From Ruegeria sp. SCSIO 43209 (GTDB taxonomy: Bacteria; Pseudomonadota; Alphaproteobacteria; Rhodobacterales; Rhodobacteraceae), in assembly GCF_019904295.1 (NCBI RefSeq), contig NZ_CP065359.1:2381001-2445000 (forward strand): 64,000 nt of DNA, read 5' to 3'. The translations under genes were made by a program, and so were the position numbers. A model generated the notes under the pieces. It was given only the letters and a program-made list of their open reading frames with translations. It was not told the origin of the DNA and did no database searches. Shown piece after piece: positions 10,971 through 20,462 of this stretch; positions within the stretch are counted from its first letter, which is position 1; every line of letters begins with the position of its first letter.

Positions 10971-11846
10971 ATGGACGTAAAATCAGTCGGAGTGATCGGC
11001 GCTGGACAGATGGGTAACGGGATTGCTCATGTTATGGCGTTGGCAGAGTATGATGTTCTACTGAACGATGTCAGCCAGGACGCGCTAAACAGCGCGATGG
11101 CAACCATTGAAACCAACCTGGCGCGTCAAGCGTCGCGCGGCAAAATCTCGGATGATGCAGTGAAATCCGCGTTGGGTCGGATCACAACGACGCTGAATCT
11201 GCCGGATTTGGGGCAGACCGATCTTGTAATCGAAGCCGCGACCGAGCGGGAAACGGTTAAACAGGCAATCTTTGAAGACCTGTTGCCGCACCTACAGCCA
11301 CATACGATCCTGACATCGAACACTTCGTCGATCTCAATTACCCGGCTGGCCAGCCGCACCGACCGGCCCGAACGTTTCATGGGATTCCACTTCATGAACC
11401 CGGTCCCTGTGATGCAGCTCGTCGAGTTGATCCGGGGCATCGCCACCGATGAAGCAACCTTTAACTCCTGTAAAGCCGTAGTGGACCGGCTTGGCAAAAC
11501 CTCAGCCAGCGCCGAAGATTTTCCGGCCTTTATCGTGAATCGCATTCTGATGCCCATGATCAATGAGGCGGTTTACACATTGTATGAAGGTGTCGGGAAT
11601 GTGCAGTCCATTGACCAATCGATGAAACTGGGCGCAAACCACCCTATGGGCCCATTGGAACTGGCGGACTTCATCGGCTTGGATACCTGTCTGGCGATCA
11701 TGAACGTGCTGCATGACGGGCTGGCAGACACCAAGTATCGTCCCTGCCCGCTGTTGACGAAATATGTCGAAGCCGGATGGCTGGGGCGCAAGACGGAACG
11801 TGGGTTTTATGATTATCGAGGCGAGGTTCCGGTACCGACACGATAG
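10971..11846 (+). CDS. 3-hydroxybutyryl-CoA dehydrogenase
   Basis: 291 residues. Oxidises or forms (S)-3-hydroxybutyryl-CoA with NAD(P). The Rossmann motif GAGQMG is at 10-15, and HFMNPVPVMQLVELI and NHPMGPLELADFIGLD are the family's catalytic and dimer blocks. The ATG at 10971 starts MDVKSVGVIGAG as in homologues; a longer open frame from 10935 is not needed. It lies near etfBA, a linkage common in this family of bacteria. Two hairpins follow the stop. Confidence 0.95.
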   Translation: MDVKSVGVIGAGQMGNGIAHVMALAEYDVLLNDVSQDALNSAMATIETNLARQASRGKISDDAVKSALGRITTTLNLPDLGQTDLVIEAATERETVKQAIFEDLLPHLQPHTILTSNTSSISITRLASRTDRPERFMGFHFMNPVPVMQLVELIRGIATDEATFNSCKAVVDRLGKTSASAEDFPAFIVNRILMPMINEAVYTLYEGVGNVQSIDQSMKLGANHPMGPLELADFIGLDTCLAIMNVLHDGLADTKYRPCPLLTKYVEAGWLGRKTERGFYDYRGEVPVPTR

Positions 11847-11851
11847 GATTT

Positions 11852-11886
11852 GAGAGGGCCAGCCCTCTCTTGAGCCTTTGGCTCAA
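11852..11886 (+). terminator. tandem hairpins after the 3-hydroxybutyryl-CoA dehydrogenase gene
   Basis: First hairpin GAGAGGG/CCCTCTC (11852-11869), second TTGAGCC/GGCTCAA with a TTT loop (11870-11886). There is no clean T-run. The bases after it (CTCCCGAGATATTTATGG) resemble a motif I associate with roseobacter gene ends. Confidence 0.55.
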
Positions 11887-11925
11887 TTCACTCCCGAGAT
11901 ATTTATGGCCAGATGAAGGGGCGGA

Positions 11926-12825
11926 TCAGGATTTGAGCGTCTTGCCCAGCGCCATGGTGTGATCACGGAGCCATGCCATGAAACCGCGGGGGTCGCGTTC
12001 CAGCAGGTCCATGTCTTTATCCGAAATCGGGTCACCGATCACCGGCGACTGGGGCCTGTTGCAGGATCGGACGATTTCGTGCAGCAGTAGGCCCTGGCGC
12101 AGGATGGGCGATATCCGGTTGGCAATTTGATACCAGCGCGAGTTGCTGCCGGGGAAGAAGATCGGCACGACCTTGGCACCCGACCTACGGATCATCTTCG
12201 CGGTGAAGACATTCCACTCCCGCTCGATGGCTGGTCCGAACCAATCATCCGAAGACATCACAACACCTGACGGGAATAACGCGACAACGCCCCCATCTGC
12301 CAGATGTTTCATCGTCTTGCTGCGCATCTCGAGCATCTTGGCCTGCGCTTCAGGATCATGCGGGAACGGCACCGGGATCATGAATGAGGTCGCAGCTTCA
12401 TCCAACCCGGTCAGGACTGAGCGGGTCAGGATGCGATAGTCACTGCGGACCCGGCCGATGAGTTCAGCGAAGATCATGCCATCAACCATGCCGTGCGGAT
12501 GGTTCGCGACGACCACTACGGGGCCTTCTTTTGGGATGCGGGCGATCTGTTCGGCTGGGGTTGTCAGCTCGATACCCATGGTCTTGAGCGCACCGCCCCA
12601 GAACTTCTGACCTCGATAGCGTTCGTTCTGCTTCTCGAACTTGTTGACCATGCGCAAGATGGTCAGCTTGCCTGTGCACCATTCGATGGCGCGAATGGCC
12701 GTAGACGTCCAGGCATCGTCAAACGAGTTGGCGTAGGTCAGGGTTCTGCGGTCGTAGATTTCACCCTGATCGGTGTCGTGATCCACTACAGGACCTGTCT
12801 TGGTATCGTGCGTGGTTTCCGCCAA
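11926..12825 (-). CDS. PlsC-type lysophospholipid acyltransferase
   Basis: 299 residues. The acyltransferase box NHPHGMVDG (His-x4-Asp) lies near residue 107 and FPSGVVMSS near 182; the latter stands where family members have the glycerol-phosphate-binding block. The N-terminal 40 residues are acidic and unlike most PlsC proteins. The start appears to be TTG at 12825, with AAGG three bases before it; no ATG or GTG fits between it and the HPr stop. It ends the PTS block, 34 bases after HPr, so it may be co-transcribed. The acyl acceptor is unknown. Confidence 0.8.
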   Translation of the reverse strand: MAETTHDTKTGPVVDHDTDQGEIYDRRTLTYANSFDDAWTSTAIRAIEWCTGKLTILRMVNKFEKQNERYRGQKFWGGALKTMGIELTTPAEQIARIPKEGPVVVVANHPHGMVDGMIFAELIGRVRSDYRILTRSVLTGLDEAATSFMIPVPFPHDPEAQAKMLEMRSKTMKHLADGGVVALFPSGVVMSSDDWFGPAIEREWNVFTAKMIRRSGAKVVPIFFPGSNSRWYQIANRISPILRQGLLLHEIVRSCNRPQSPVIGDPISDKDMDLLERDPRGFMAWLRDHTMALGKTLKS

Positions 12826-12859
12826 TTGCCTTGTCTTTCCGTCCTTGGTGTCGTGGCTG

Positions 12860-13129
12860 TCAGAACCCTTCGCCGAACTTATCGTTCACCAATGTTTCCA
12901 AAGCCTCTGCCAACGCCTCAGCATCCGGGCCGGACGTCTCGACGTCAATAGTGCTTCCGCGCGACGCTGCCAACATCAAAAGGCCCATGATACTGTCGCC
13001 CGAGGCAGAAAGCCCGTCTCGTGACACCTCGGCGCGCGCATCAAAGCCCTCGACCACCTCGACCAGCTTGGCAGAAGCGCGGGCGTGAAGGCCCTTTTCA
13101 TTGATAATTTTCAAACTCTTGGTCGTCAT
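12860..13129 (-). CDS. ptsH: HPr phosphocarrier protein
   Basis: 89 residues. Carries a phosphoryl group in the phosphotransferase system. The phosphorylation site is His15 in GLHARAS, and Ser46 in Asp-Ser-Ile-Met-Gly is exactly where HPr kinase acts, which agrees with hprK in the same operon. 16 bases separate it from the EIIA gene. No enzyme I, EIIB or EIIC gene is in the window, so this HPr most likely serves regulation. Confidence 0.95.
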   Translation of the reverse strand: MTTKSLKIINEKGLHARASAKLVEVVEGFDARAEVSRDGLSASGDSIMGLLMLAASRGSTIDVETSGPDAEALAEALETLVNDKFGEGF

Positions 13130-13145
13130 ATGAATCTATCCGGTG

Positions 13146-13538
13146 TCAATCCAATGTCACATTTTGCGCATTGATGTACTTTCGTCCAGCTTCCAAAGCC
13201 AAACGCACGGCCTCGGCCAGTGGCAAGTGGCGACTTTTGGCCAGTTTGATCAGCATGGGAAGGTTGGCCCCGTAAAGGATTCGCCGGTCTTGTGGCGCAC
13301 ATGCACGCAGGCTCAGATTCGAGGGGCTGCCGCCGAACAGATCGGTCACCACAACGACGCCATCGCCCATATCGACCTCGTCCGCCGCGCGGCAGATTTC
13401 AACTTGTTTCGCTTCGCGATCATGGTCGGCTTCTATCGGGATGGCCACCAGTCCGGGTTGCTTTCCAACCACATGCTGCGTGGCCGCAAGATACTCCTGA
13501 GCCAACCCACCATGTGCAACAATAACGATCCCGATCAC
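13146..13538 (-). CDS. PTS EIIA component, mannose (ManX) type
   Basis: 130 residues. Receives phosphate from HPr on His9 (Val-Ala-His-Gly-Gly). [11 protein letters not shown] is the family block. It overlaps rapZ by four bases. The usual EIIB, EIIC and EIID partners are absent here, as is normal for the regulatory PTS of alphaproteobacteria. Confidence 0.92.
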   Translation of the reverse strand: MIGIVIVAHGGLAQEYLAATQHVVGKQPGLVAIPIEADHDREAKQVEICRAADEVDMGDGVVVVTDLFGGSPSNLSLRACAPQDRRILYGANLPMLIKLAKSRHLPLAEAVRLALEAGRKYINAQNVTLD

Positions 13539-14428
13539 TCCGGCCTCACATTCAACGCGCGTCGTTCCATTTCGCGATGCCTAATTGCCACCTGCTGCCC
13601 CCCTTCTGCAAGGGCCTTTGCAACTGCTTCAGCCACCGCGACCGAGCGGTGCTGCCCTCCGGTGCACCCAAATGCAACTGAAAGGTGCGCTTTGCCTTCC
13701 TCACGGAAGGCCGGAAGCAGTTCGATCAGCAGGTCGACCACCCGGTCAAAGAAGACGCCATAGTTTGCATCTGATTGAACATAGGCCGCCACATCCGAGT
13801 TTCGACCATCCGCATCCCGCAGTTCAGGCCGCCAGTATGGATTGGCCAGAAACCGGCAATCGAACACCATGTCCAAACCGCGCGGCAAGCCCCGCTTGTA
13901 CGAGAAGGATTCGATCGACACCGCCAGATGCCGCCCGCCCTTTGGGGCGAACCAGCGTTCGACCTCTTCCCGCAGCTGATGCACATTCAACGCGCTGGTG
14001 TCGATCAGCGTGTCGGCAAACTCGCGAATTGGGGCTAACAGTTCCTTTTCCTGACAAATGCCGGTTTCCGGGCTGGCATCAGTCGCAACCGGGTGACGGC
14101 GGCGGGTCTCCGAGAAGCGACGCAGCAGCACCTCGTCCCGGCAATCCAGATAGAGGATCGTCAGGTCGACATTCTCCATCCGGCCCAGTTTGGCGGCAAG
14201 TTCGATAAACCCGGTGGTTGAAAAATCGCGGTTGCGCGCGTCGATACCCAAAGCCATTGGGCGCGCAGGCTCCGAATTGTCGACGAGGCGAGCCAGCAAC
14301 CCCATCGGCAGGTTGTCAATCGCCTCGAACCCCAGATCTTCAAGCACATGAATTGCGGTCGATCGCCCTGCACCGGAAGGACCTGTTATCAGAACGACGC
14401 GCTGTTGTGCTGTCATGTATTCGGCCAT
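13535..14428 (-). CDS. rapZ: RapZ-family nucleotide-binding protein (RNase adapter)
   Basis: 297 residues. In E. coli RapZ guides RNase E to GlmZ RNA; in other bacteria the YvcJ relatives are GTPases of less clear role. Walker A GPSGAGRS is at 16-23, and the C-terminal domain holds [13 protein letters not shown], the family signature. Translation may begin at the first ATG (14428) or four codons later (14416); both overlap hprK or nearly so. RapZ beside HPr and HPr kinase is widespread. Confidence 0.93.
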   Translation of the reverse strand: MAEYMTAQQRVVLITGPSGAGRSTAIHVLEDLGFEAIDNLPMGLLARLVDNSEPARPMALGIDARNRDFSTTGFIELAAKLGRMENVDLTILYLDCRDEVLLRRFSETRRRHPVATDASPETGICQEKELLAPIREFADTLIDTSALNVHQLREEVERWFAPKGGRHLAVSIESFSYKRGLPRGLDMVFDCRFLANPYWRPELRDADGRNSDVAAYVQSDANYGVFFDRVVDLLIELLPAFREEGKAHLSVAFGCTGGQHRSVAVAEAVAKALAEGGQQVAIRHREMERRALNVRPE

Positions 14429-14883
14429 TCCGGGGCTACGCGCCCCATTTTCACAAGTTGAATAAGTCCTGCAGCCAAATTGGGCACGCCAGCCCCCCGA
14501 AGCAAGGGAACAGTTTGCTTCAACACAAGAATTTCAGCGGGTTCAGGTAATCGCGCGGGCTCGGGTTGGTCCATATCCACAACAAATGCCAATCGGACCG
14601 GCCTCGCGGCTTCAGCTCGCAGTAACCCGATGCCGCGCGCTTCAATCAGGCCGCGGATCTGCGGAAGTCCAGCTGCCATCACGTGATCGGCCTGTCCAGT
14701 CAATTCGACCCGGTCATCCGCGACAAGCTGCGCCCCAAGCGCCATCATCTGTAGCGCCAAAGAAGATTTGCCCGTACCCGAGGCGCCAATGATCAATAAG
14801 CCTTTTTCCTGAACCACAACACAGGTCCCATGAATGCAGGCCGACCCTTGACCCGCTATCTCAGAAAGTGGGGTGGTGCTCAT
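14413..14883 (-). CDS. hprK: HPr kinase/phosphorylase, short alphaproteobacterial form
   Basis: 156 residues, about half the Firmicutes protein; only the C-terminal catalytic domain is present, as is usual in alphaproteobacteria. Walker A GASGTGKS is at 33-40. It should phosphorylate HPr at Ser46. It starts three bases after chvG and overlaps rapZ by 16 bases. Confidence 0.92.
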   Translation of the reverse strand: MSTTPLSEIAGQGSACIHGTCVVVQEKGLLIIGASGTGKSSLALQMMALGAQLVADDRVELTGQADHVMAAGLPQIRGLIEARGIGLLRAEAARPVRLAFVVDMDQPEPARLPEPAEILVLKQTVPLLRGAGVPNLAAGLIQLVKMGRVAPEWPNT

Positions 14884-14886
14884 AAC

Positions 14887-16596
14887 CTAGACGGGAAGCC
14901 CGACAACAAACCGCGCACCTAGCGGGTCCGAGGTGATATCGGCTTCGGTCGGACGGATGTTTTCTGCCCAGATCACACCACCATGCGCCTCGACGATTTG
15001 TTTCGAAATCGCCAATCCAAGGCCCGAATTGTTGCCGAAATGCTCTTCGGGGCGTTCGGAGTAGAAACGCTTGAAGATCTTGGTCAGCGCCTGATCAGGA
15101 ATGCCGGGACCGGTGTCTTCAACCACCACGAGCACGCGGTTGTCACGACGGCGGACCCAGACCCGGATGGCGTCTTTGTCCTCACAGAACGAAATCGCAT
15201 TGGTGATCAGGTTGACAAAGACCTGCGCCAGACGCGCCTCGAGCCCGTTGACCACGATGGGGTCCGAGGGAAGGTCAGTGATATATTCGATGCCTTTCGA
15301 ACGGGCATCTTCACCCAGAAACTGACTGATATTGCCAAGCAGATTGAGCAGGTCAAAGGGCTGCTCTTCTTCTTTCACCAGTTCCGCGTCCAGCCGCGAT
15401 GCGTTCGAGATATCGCTGACCAGTCGATCCAATCGCCGCACATCATGCTCAATCACGCCCAATAGCTTTTCGCGCTGATCATCGCGTTTTACCATGCGCA
15501 TGGTGCCCACGGCGGATTGCAGGCTGGCCAACGGGTTCTTGATCTCATGCGCGACATCGGCCGCAAATTGTTCGTTCGCGTCAATGCGGTTATAAAGCGC
15601 CGTGACCATCCCGCGCAAAGCCTGGCTCAGACGGCCGATTTCATCCGGGCGCGCACTGAGATCCGGGATGCGGATACGTCCGGGGTTCACTCCGGCTCCG
15701 CGGTCCTTGCCCATCTCGGCAGCGGCGGCCAGATCAGCAAGAGGATTGGCAATCGTTGAGGCCAAAACGAGGCTCAGACCGATCGAGACCAGCAGTGCCA
15801 CCACAAACATCTGCAGGATCCGCTCTTGCTCCTTGCGGGCCAGCGCATCGATCTCGCCCGCCGGGCCCGCCATAGCAACGGCACCCACAGGCGTATCGTC
15901 CAATAGGATCGGGGCCACGGCGACAATCACCGTCTTGCCTTTATCGTCGTGCACGGCCTGTACTTGCAATCCGCCGTTCAGCGCCTGCGGGATCATTTCC
16001 TGCACCCGTTGCGCCAGCGTCGGAGCCTCGCTTTCGGAAGAACCGCTAAAGACCGCAGACACACCATTCCAAACCGCATTCAATGCGTCGCTGATCAAAG
16101 TGCTTCCAGTGGCGCTGTCGGCGTCCTGATGCAAAAGGCTGGGCAATTTGTCGGCCATGGACGCCCCGCGTGTCCAACCGATCAGAGTGCCCGTGCCGTC
16201 ATAAACAAAAACCTCGCCGCCTTCGGGCAAGCTGAGACCCGCTAGCGTATCACGGACATCCAATGTGCCTGCACCATTGGCAGAGGGTTGACGCAGCTGG
16301 GTTTCAAAAACGTTGCTGACAAGTTGCGCATCACCGACCAGGTTCTGCGCGGTCTGTTGAACCCGTTCTTTTCGCGTGTCGTCCAGATACAGCAGCCCTG
16401 CAACCAAAATGACAAGGGCAATGAGGTTGAAGGTGATAATCCTGCGCGCCAGGGGCGAATAGCGCATCGAAAACAGGTTTCGTCGCGAACGCTTGGCCTG
16501 TAGCTCGGCAGCATCAGGGTCTTGGGGGATGACCCAGTCATCCCCAAGAACGACGTCTGCGTCGTGCACTTGGTTGGCTTGTTCAGTATCGCGCAC
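14887..16596 (-). CDS. chvG: sensor histidine kinase ChvG
   Basis: 569 residues, inner membrane. Short N-terminal cytoplasmic tail, first membrane helix about 52-71, periplasmic sensing domain about 72-261, second helix about 262-283, HAMP, then the H-box with His350 in VAHEIKNP. N-box NLITNAIS, G1 VVEDTGPGIP and G2 GLGLAISKQIVEAHGG are intact. In rhizobia ChvG/ExoS senses acid and envelope conditions. The start is GTG, preceded by AAGGGG. It lies 32 bases after chvI. Confidence 0.93.
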   Translation of the reverse strand: MRDTEQANQVHDADVVLGDDWVIPQDPDAAELQAKRSRRNLFSMRYSPLARRIITFNLIALVILVAGLLYLDDTRKERVQQTAQNLVGDAQLVSNVFETQLRQPSANGAGTLDVRDTLAGLSLPEGGEVFVYDGTGTLIGWTRGASMADKLPSLLHQDADSATGSTLISDALNAVWNGVSAVFSGSSESEAPTLAQRVQEMIPQALNGGLQVQAVHDDKGKTVIVAVAPILLDDTPVGAVAMAGPAGEIDALARKEQERILQMFVVALLVSIGLSLVLASTIANPLADLAAAAEMGKDRGAGVNPGRIRIPDLSARPDEIGRLSQALRGMVTALYNRIDANEQFAADVAHEIKNPLASLQSAVGTMRMVKRDDQREKLLGVIEHDVRRLDRLVSDISNASRLDAELVKEEEQPFDLLNLLGNISQFLGEDARSKGIEYITDLPSDPIVVNGLEARLAQVFVNLITNAISFCEDKDAIRVWVRRRDNRVLVVVEDTGPGIPDQALTKIFKRFYSERPEEHFGNNSGLGLAISKQIVEAHGGVIWAENIRPTEADITSDPLGARFVVGLPV

Positions 16597-16628
16597 GAGA
16601 CCCCTTCGGCTTGATAAAACGGCCGCGC

Positions 16629-17333
16629 CTATTCTTCGTTGTAACGATACCCGATACCGTACAGCGTTTCTATCGCCGAAAACTCGGGATCGGCGGCGCG
16701 CATCTTCTTACGCAGACGCTTGATATGGCTGTCAATGGTCCGGTCATCCACGTAGACCTGATCATCATAAGCCACATCCATCAGCTGATCGCGGCTTTTG
16801 ACAAAGCCCGGACGTTGCGCCAAGGCCTGCAGCAGCAGAAACTCGGTAACTGTCAGCGAGACATCATTGCCTTTCCAGCTGACTGCGTGGCGCAGCGGGT
16901 CCATCCGCAGCTCGCCCCGCTCCATCACTTTTGTATCGCCCGAGGCCGCGTTGGTCACATCACCATCGACCGCTTCCTGACGGCGCAACAAGGCGCGAAT
17001 CCGTTCGACCAGCAGCCGCTGAGAGAATGGTTTTTTGACGTAGTCATCTGCACCCATGCGCAGACCCAGAACCTCGTCAATCTCGTCATCTTTGGAGGTC
17101 AGAAAAATCACGGGCATCTGGGTTTTCTGCCGCAGCCTTTGCAGCAGATCCATGCCGTCCATCCGCGGCATCTTGATATCCAGTACGGCCATGTCTGGCA
17201 GCTTTTTGTTGAAAGCGTCCAGCGCAGCCTGACCATCGTTGTATGTTTCGACCTCAAACCCTTCGGCTTCGAGTGTCATGGACACAGACGTCAGGATATT
17301 TCTGTCGTCGTCCACCAGTGCAATCTTTGACAT
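16629..17333 (-). CDS. chvI: response regulator ChvI
   Basis: 234 residues, OmpR class. Phosphoacceptor Asp52 (VLDIKMP), acidic pocket Asp8-Asp10, conserved Thr and Lys in FLTSKDD and YVKKPFS. The C-terminal winged helix ends [14 protein letters not shown] at 17333 follows AGGGGTG by seven bases; a GTG three codons earlier lies inside that ribosome binding site. Partner of ChvG; the two head the PTS block. In rhizobia ChvI controls envelope and central carbon genes. Confidence 0.94.
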   Translation of the reverse strand: MSKIALVDDDRNILTSVSMTLEAEGFEVETYNDGQAALDAFNKKLPDMAVLDIKMPRMDGMDLLQRLRQKTQMPVIFLTSKDDEIDEVLGLRMGADDYVKKPFSQRLLVERIRALLRRQEAVDGDVTNAASGDTKVMERGELRMDPLRHAVSWKGNDVSLTVTEFLLLQALAQRPGFVKSRDQLMDVAYDDQVYVDDRTIDSHIKRLRKKMRAADPEFSAIETLYGIGYRYNEE

Positions 17334-17677
17334 CGGGTTCACCCCTATTCCTGCTCACTCGCGCAATAATACGCTTTTTTGTAAGGCATTGTTGGCGGTT
17401 TTGAGCCACCGAATCAACTCGTAACCTCGAATCGTGCCATTCTTGCGGCAGGTATGCGGCAAATTTGCCTTGCTGCGCCCAAATAGCTGCCTTGATTTAC
17501 GGCAGACAAATCGTGATGGCGCTAAACCTCAACTTGGTTGCGCTAACTACCCCCAACCCTCCTGTTCATGTCCCAAAATACCGTGATAAGAGGCGCTTGA
17601 CCGCCGGCTCTTTCCGGTATCCGCCCCAATGGTGCACCCGGCCCAAGGCCCTCGCGCCGCCACAGGAGAAGACACAC
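17334..17677. other. divergent intergenic region chvI / pckA (344 bp)
   Basis: No convincing gene. It must hold the promoters of both the chvI block and pckA. The pckA frame is open upstream to 17465 but lacks a ribosome binding site there. I could not pick a clear -35/-10 pair or a ChvI site by eye. Confidence 0.6.
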
Positions 17678-19276
17678 ATGACATCTGGACGGGTTAACCC
17701 GCAATTCCGCCTCGAAGATCAGGGCATCGAGGGTCTGGGCAATGTCTATTACAACTTCATGGAACCGGCGCTGATCGAAGAAGCGCTGAAGCGCGGCGAA
17801 GGCACCCTTGGCAATGGCGGCGCCTTTCTGGTCACCACCGGCAAATTCACTGGCCGCTCGCCCAAGGACAAGCATGTCGTCAAGACAGACAGTGTTGCCG
17901 ACAGCATCTGGTGGGAAAACAACGCCGCCATGAGCCCTGAAGGTTTTGACGCGCTCTATGAAGATATGCTGACCCATATGAAAGGCCGCGACTACTTCGT
18001 TCAGGACCTCGTGGGCGGGGCTGATCCCAGCTACTCGATCAATGTGCGCATGGTAACCGAGCTGGCGTGGCACAACCTGTTCATCCGCCACCTGCTGCGC
18101 CGCCCGGATCGTGAGGATCTGGATGATTTCACGGCTGACTTTACTATCATCAACTGTCCCAGCTTCCAGGCGGACCCCAAAAAGCATGGCTGCCGCAGCG
18201 AAACGGTGATTGCACTGAACTTTGATCGCAAGCTGATCCTGATCGGCGGCACCGAATACGCCGGCGAGAACAAGAAGTCCGTCTTCACCCTGCTGAACTA
18301 TATGCTGCCCGAAAAAGGCGTGATGCCGATGCACTGCTCGGCTAACCACGCGGTTGGCAACCCGGTCGACACCGCCGTATTCTTCGGCCTGTCCGGCACC
18401 GGCAAGACCACCCTGTCTGCCGACCCGTCGCGCACCTTGATCGGTGATGACGAACACGGTTGGTCGGATCGAGGCACCTTCAACTTTGAAGGTGGTTGCT
18501 ATGCCAAGACCATCAACCTGAACGCCGAGGCCGAACCAGAAATCTACGCCACCACCTCGAAATTTGGCACCGTGATCGAGAACATGGTTTTTGATCCCGA
18601 GACCAAAGAGCTGGATTTCAACGACGACTCTCTGACTGCGAATATGCGCTGCGCCTACCCGTTGGAATACATCTCCAACGCGTCGAAAACTGCATTGGGC
18701 GGGCATCCTAAGAACATCATCATGTTGACCTGCGATGCGTTCGGCGTTTTGCCTCCGATCGCTCGGTTGACGCCTGCGCAGGCGATGTATCACTTCCTTT
18801 CCGGCTTTACCTCGAAGGTCGCCGGGACCGAACGTGGCGTGACCGAACCGCAGCCCACCTTCTCGACCTGCTTTGGCGCGCCCTTTATGCCACGCCGCCC
18901 CGAGGCTTATGGCAACCTTCTACGCGATAAGATTGCTCAGCATGGCGCGACCTGCTGGTTGGTCAACACCGGCTGGACTGGAGGTGCCTACGGCGTGGGC
19001 AGCCGCATGCCAATTAAGGCCACCCGCGCGCTGCTGACGGCTGCACTGGAAGGATCACTGACCGATGCGGAATTCCGCAAGGACGCCAATTTCGGCTTCG
19101 ATGTGCCGGTCTCTGTCCCTGGTGTGCCCGAGGTCTTGCTGGATCCGCGCCGCACCTGGGACGATCAGGAAGCCTTCGACAAACAGGCGGAAAAGCTGGT
19201 GCACATGTTCGCGGAAAACTTCGAGCAGTACCTGCCCTTCATCGACGAAGACATCAAAGCTGTCGCGATCGGTTGA
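17678..19276 (+). CDS. pckA: phosphoenolpyruvate carboxykinase (ATP)
   Basis: 532 residues, normal length. Converts oxaloacetate and ATP to phosphoenolpyruvate, the entry step of gluconeogenesis. The kinase P-loop GLSGTGKT is at 237-244 and the substrate block [12 protein letters not shown] at about 57-68. ATG at 17678 follows AGGAGA by nine bases. It is divergent from chvI, a linkage conserved in alphaproteobacteria, and the product PEP is the PTS phosphate donor, so the neighbourhood may join carbon state to ChvGI signalling (inference). Confidence 0.97.
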   Translation: MTSGRVNPQFRLEDQGIEGLGNVYYNFMEPALIEEALKRGEGTLGNGGAFLVTTGKFTGRSPKDKHVVKTDSVADSIWWENNAAMSPEGFDALYEDMLTHMKGRDYFVQDLVGGADPSYSINVRMVTELAWHNLFIRHLLRRPDREDLDDFTADFTIINCPSFQADPKKHGCRSETVIALNFDRKLILIGGTEYAGENKKSVFTLLNYMLPEKGVMPMHCSANHAVGNPVDTAVFFGLSGTGKTTLSADPSRTLIGDDEHGWSDRGTFNFEGGCYAKTINLNAEAEPEIYATTSKFGTVIENMVFDPETKELDFNDDSLTANMRCAYPLEYISNASKTALGGHPKNIIMLTCDAFGVLPPIARLTPAQAMYHFLSGFTSKVAGTERGVTEPQPTFSTCFGAPFMPRRPEAYGNLLRDKIAQHGATCWLVNTGWTGGAYGVGSRMPIKATRALLTAALEGSLTDAEFRKDANFGFDVPVSVPGVPEVLLDPRRTWDDQEAFDKQAEKLVHMFAENFEQYLPFIDEDIKAVAIG

Positions 19277-19283
19277 TCGAATT

Positions 19284-19304
19284 CAGGGGCCATCATGGCC
19301 CCTG
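19284..19304 (+). terminator. hairpin after pckA
   Basis: Perfect 9-bp stem CAGGGGCCA/TGGCCCCTG with a TCA loop, eight bases after the stop. No T-run follows, so termination strength is unclear. Confidence 0.6.
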
Positions 19305-19351
19305 ACCCACCAAAGCTTACGCATCGGCACCTTGTGCACACAGACAAGTTC

Positions 19352-19384
19352 ATTGCGATAACGTGCAACATGCGCTATCGCAAT
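19352..19384. promoter_or_regulatory. long inverted repeat between pckA and the winged-helix gene
   Basis: Arms ATTGCGATA and TATCGCAAT (9 bp, perfect) flank 15 bases that can pair further at GCA/TGC. It sits in a 290-base stretch (19305-19596) without a convincing gene, about 210 bases before the winged-helix start. It may be an operator or an RNA hairpin. Confidence 0.4.
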
Positions 19385-19596
19385 TTACCCAAGACGCTTC
19401 GAAGCCCGGCGTCCTTTGGCAGCGGCTTCTGTTAAATTTGAACATCGGGCGATCCGGGCTAGCTTACTCACATCATGTCTCGGGCCGTTCAACAAGGTAA
19501 TGATTATTTCTACACGGGGATGGGTGTCGGCGTGATGTGTTCAAAAGGTCAGCCTTTCGAACTGCCTCGGTCCGTCACGGAAACTATAGGCAAGTA

Positions 19597-19887
19597 ATGA
19601 CTGAAATCTCAAAACTCACCGAACTGCGCAAATTGATGCAAAGCATGGAGCGCACTCTTGGGCTGGAAGAACTCTCACCGGTCGAGCGCGACATCTACTA
19701 TGCCGCCGAAGAACTGTCGAAAGATGATCGCGAAGTACGCACCTTTGGTCTGATCGAACACACGCTGGTCAAAAGCGTATCTCGCCCGACATTTTTCCGC
19801 GCGCTGAAGTCTCTGGTTCAAAAGGGTTATCTGTCGCAAAGCGGCAGCGCCAATCGCGGACGGTATCTGGTTCATGCGCCCAGGTGA
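19597..19887 (+). CDS. small winged-helix DNA-binding protein
   Basis: 96 residues. After a helical N-terminus, SPVERDIYYAAEEL is followed by a helix-turn-helix-like stretch (SRPTFFRALKSLVQKGYL) and a short wing ending GRYLVHAPR, as in compact MarR-like or winged-helix regulators. ATG at 19597 has AGG eight bases upstream; the frame is open from 19537. Target genes are unknown. A membrane protein follows after 32 bases. Confidence 0.65.
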   Translation: MTEISKLTELRKLMQSMERTLGLEELSPVERDIYYAAEELSKDDREVRTFGLIEHTLVKSVSRPTFFRALKSLVQKGYLSQSGSANRGRYLVHAPR

Positions 19888-19919
19888 TCGCCACCCCAGA
19901 TCTGTAATCGGCTGACCCC

Positions 19920-20462
19920 GTGCGCAGATGGGCCTCTGAAACATTCTATGCCTCTTTGGCCTATGTCGCTGCATCGTTCCTAACATTCCAGGTGCTGATG
20001 CCGCTTCAGAACGTGTTTTTTCCCGCATACCCCAGCTATGCCAGCTTATTGTTCCTGCCGCACGGCGTGCGGGTTCTGTCGGCTTGGTTGTTGGGATGGA
20101 GGGCGATATTCGCACTGTTGCCCGGCGTTGCCATCGTCTTTGCCCTTGTGGGCGGTTGGGATGTTCTTCTGCCCAGCAGATTGCTGGCGATCACTATCGC
20201 GGTCACCACAGTTCCAGCGGTTTTTTATGTCTGCAAGGCGTTGGGCTGGGATTTGTTTCCGCGCGTCGATCGGAAGCCATGCTGGCTGTGCGTGATGGGC
20301 GTTGGAATCATCACATCGGTATTGGTGTCCGTTCTCACCAACATGGCCTTCGGCAGCGCAACGGCCGAGTATATCGCCTATCTGATCGGTGATATCTCAG
20401 GTCTTTTTTTCCTAATGTTGGGCCTCTATTTCGCCTTTCGATTTGCTGAAAGACGCAATTAA
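19920..20462 (+). CDS. multi-pass membrane protein, function unknown
   Basis: 180 residues with about five or six hydrophobic helices and a short basic tail. Pattern FPAYPSYASLLFLPHGVRVLSAWLLG recalls MASE1-type sensor membrane domains (quoted in two halves: FPAYPSYASLLF, then LPHGVRVLS), but no output domain is attached. The start is probably GTG at 19920 without a strong ribosome binding site. It follows the winged-helix gene closely. Its stop shares four bases (TTAA) with the convergent permease. Confidence 0.55.
   Translation: MRRWASETFYASLAYVAASFLTFQVLMPLQNVFFPAYPSYASLLFLPHGVRVLSAWLLGWRAIFALLPGVAIVFALVGGWDVLLPSRLLAITIAVTTVPAVFYVCKALGWDLFPRVDRKPCWLCVMGVGIITSVLVSVLTNMAFGSATAEYIAYLIGDISGLFFLMLGLYFAFRFAERRN

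Noticed and set aside
17543..18793. 416-aa antisense frame over pckA
   Set aside because: pckA is unmistakable; the antisense protein shows no domain.
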